NCBI GenBank assembly: GCA_051011575.1
Contig: JBPCTR010000194.1
Location: forward strand, 1 to 21,565
Reading direction: 5' to 3'
DNA: 21,565 nt
From: SHLQ01 sp051011575
Lineage (GTDB): Bacteria; Actinomycetota; Acidimicrobiia; Acidimicrobiales; SHLQ01
Part shown: one piece after another, positions 20,318 through 21,565 of the stretch
Numbering within the stretch: position 1 is the stretch's first letter
Layout: the number at the start of each line of letters is the position of its first letter
The notes under the pieces: generated by a model
Database searches by the model: none
The model's input: only the letters and a program-made list of their open reading frames with translations
What the model was told of the DNA's origin: nothing
Translations under genes and position numbers: made by a program

Positions 20318-20928
20318 TGGCAGCCGAAGCCCTGGCGGCGCCCCCGGCGCCCGTACCCGCACGAAGCCGCACCGTCCTCGTCGGCGCCGCACTCGCTGCC
20401 GCCTCCGCGATCATGGTGTTCGCTGGACTGTTCGGCATCTACGTCTCTCTTCGCCAGAACAACGAATTCCTGGTCGAGAATCAGCTTGGCGGCACGCTCT
20501 GGTTTCCCGAGGGAGCGGTTCAAATCGCGCCCGGCACGATGATGATGTTCACGACGTGGATCTCGGCGTTCACGATCACGTGGGCGGTTCAGGCGGTCCG
20601 CAACAGCGACCGCACCAACGGATACATCGCGATGGGCCTCACCGTGCTCATGGGTGCAGCGGTGATCAATCAAGCGGTCTTCGCGGTCGTCGATTTCGGG
20701 ATCCCGATCGACCGGTCACCGGCTGCGTTCATGCTCTACGTGCTGTACGGCTCGTACATCGTCTTCCTCGCCTCGGCGATCGGTTTCGTGCTCCTGATGT
20801 TCGTCCGAGCACTCGCCGGGCAGTTTGATTCCCGCAACGCCGACGGTGTTCAGGCCGCGGCGCTCTATTGGTACGCAACGGTCATCGTGTACGCCGTCCT
20901 GTGGTACACGATCACCATCACGAAGTGA
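20317..20928 (+). CDS. cytochrome c oxidase subunit III-like protein
   Basis: A 203-residue membrane protein with five probable helices (about 20-44, 73-94, 104-126, 137-166 and 178-200), like the short five-helix form of subunit III. ASAIMVFAGLFGIYVSLR (29-46) aligns with the family's SEVMFFAGLFxAYxxxR, but the conserved Glu is replaced (A31 region). The last helix, GVQAAALYWYATVIVYAVLW (177-196), aligns with the family's EAAxxYWHFVDVVWxxLF, with the His replaced by Tyr and the Asp lost. Both changes mirror the loss of catalytic residues in the adjacent subunit I homologue. Its ATG shares a base with the upstream stop (TGATG), and GAGGAGGT at 20303-20310 is a strong SD, so the pair is translated together. 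Confidence 0.82.
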   Translation: MAAEALAAPPAPVPARSRTVLVGAALAAASAIMVFAGLFGIYVSLRQNNEFLVENQLGGTLWFPEGAVQIAPGTMMMFTTWISAFTITWAVQAVRNSDRTNGYIAMGLTVLMGAAVINQAVFAVVDFGIPIDRSPAAFMLYVLYGSYIVFLASAIGFVLLMFVRALAGQFDSRNADGVQAAALYWYATVIVYAVLWYTITITK

Positions 20929-20935
20929 GTCCACG

Positions 20936-21565
20936 ATGATTCCAACCGGTCTCAAGCTCTATTTCGGCATCGCTCTGGCGGCGCTCACCGCTGCGGTCAT
21001 CGGCGGTTACACCAGCGGAGGCGACGGGGTCGGTCCGATCAGCGCCGGCTACAAGGGCGGTGTCGGCGACCAGGTCAGCTACACGATCTTTCTCGGCGTC
21101 GCCTTCGTGGCCGTCGTGGTCGGCAGCATGCTCACATACTTCCGCGACGCCGACCCCGAAGCGGTCGCCGAAGCGATGGGCCGCTCGGAGGCACCGGTTG
21201 CTCAACGTCCCGTGGCCGAATCGATTTGGCCGGTGATCACGGGCGCCGGAGTCGGTGCGCTCATGGTCGGACTCGCCGTCAGCCCCCTCCTCTTTCAGGT
21301 CGGGCTCGTCGTCCTCGTGCTCGTGGCCTTCGAATGGACCATGACGGCCTGGGCCGACCGCGTCACCGGAGACGCCGAGACGAACGAGAAGCTCCGCGAC
21401 CAGATCATGGGTCCATTCGAGATACCACTCCTCGGATTCCTGGGTGCTGGCGTGTTCGTGCTCGCGATGAGTCGCATCCTCCTCGCAACGAGCGAAGCAG
21501 GCGCCGTGGTTGTTGGTGGCGTCGTGGCCGTCCTCGTGTTCACGACGGCGATTCTGATCACACAG
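20936..21565 (+). CDS. multi-helix membrane protein, partial, end of oxidase-like operon
   Basis: The frame from the ATG at 20936 stays open to the window end, giving 210 residues and continuing. Six hydrophobic segments are seen (about 7-24, 48-69, 96-115, 117-135, 162-180 and 188-208). Between the fourth and fifth lies a soluble loop, WADRVTGDAETNEKLRDQIM (139-158), followed by PFEIPLLGFLG. I recognise no catalytic motif in this part. It begins 7 bp after the subunit III-like stop, so it belongs to the same operon and may be a further subunit. In related actinobacteria such helices can precede an extracytoplasmic redox domain, but that part, if any, lies outside the window and this is only a recollection. 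The coding evidence is the clean frame and the strongly third-position GC-biased codons. Confidence 0.75.
   Translation, partial: MIPTGLKLYFGIALAALTAAVIGGYTSGGDGVGPISAGYKGGVGDQVSYTIFLGVAFVAVVVGSMLTYFRDADPEAVAEAMGRSEAPVAQRPVAESIWPVITGAGVGALMVGLAVSPLLFQVGLVVLVLVAFEWTMTAWADRVTGDAETNEKLRDQIMGPFEIPLLGFLGAGVFVLAMSRILLATSEAGAVVVGGVVAVLVFTTAILITQ

Noticed and set aside
1..21565. CRISPR arrays, insertion sequences or phage genes
   Set aside because: No regularly spaced repeats, transposase, integrase or phage structural proteins were seen on either strand.

Overview
The window is high-GC DNA with actinobacterial gene content. The best guess is an Acidimicrobiia-like (Ilumatobacter-type) actinobacterium. 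This rests on the clpS-DUF2017 pair, actinobacterial-style ctaA/ctaB, a CYP124/125/126-like P450, a CadC/TolB-TPR nucleotide cyclase and several starts that look leaderless. The assignment is an inference from gene content; no search could be run.

Layout. 1-3000: a possible gene start running off the left edge (-), a TetR regulator with dyads upstream, a convergent cytochrome P450, and a lipoprotein that looks like a membrane-anchored Streptomyces subtilisin inhibitor (SSI). 3000-5250: a DUF2853 protein, thiol peroxidase Tpx, a small four-helix membrane protein and an FHA-like/winged-helix protein. 5300-9450: an 839-residue membrane-anchored extracytoplasmic protein with two NTF2/DUF4878-like modules and two PPC-like domains, a DoxX-like protein and a SAM-methyltransferase-like protein. 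9500-14300: a Rieske oxygenase (-), tRNA-Glu(TTC), a class III cyclase with TolB-like and TPR regions (-), a tRNA-Lys-like 3' fragment and an SH3-like lipoprotein (-). 14378-15852: a divergent PlsY-like protein whose stop overlaps the start of a DegV/FakB protein. 15824-17513 (-): ctaA, clpS and DUF2017, each overlapping the next by 4 nt. 17577-21565 (+): ctaB, then a cluster coding for a cytochrome oxidase subunit I homologue, a subunit III homologue and a multi-helix membrane protein cut by the window end.

The main discovery candidate is the subunit I homologue at 18674-20317. It keeps the N- and C-terminal family signatures and the fold-like helix pattern, but five of the six invariant heme/CuB histidines and the catalytic tyrosine are gone; the whole protein has only five histidines. 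The subunit III homologue beside it has also lost characteristic residues. This looks like an intact, translationally coupled, non-catalytic oxidase-like membrane complex next to the heme A synthesis genes.

Other themes are a recurrent TANNNT hexamer 6-7 nt before start codons that lack a Shine-Dalgarno (probable leaderless mRNAs), contrasting with clear SD sites at other genes; tight gene overlaps; and a plausible fatty-acid-to-acyl-phosphate link between the DegV and PlsY-like proteins.
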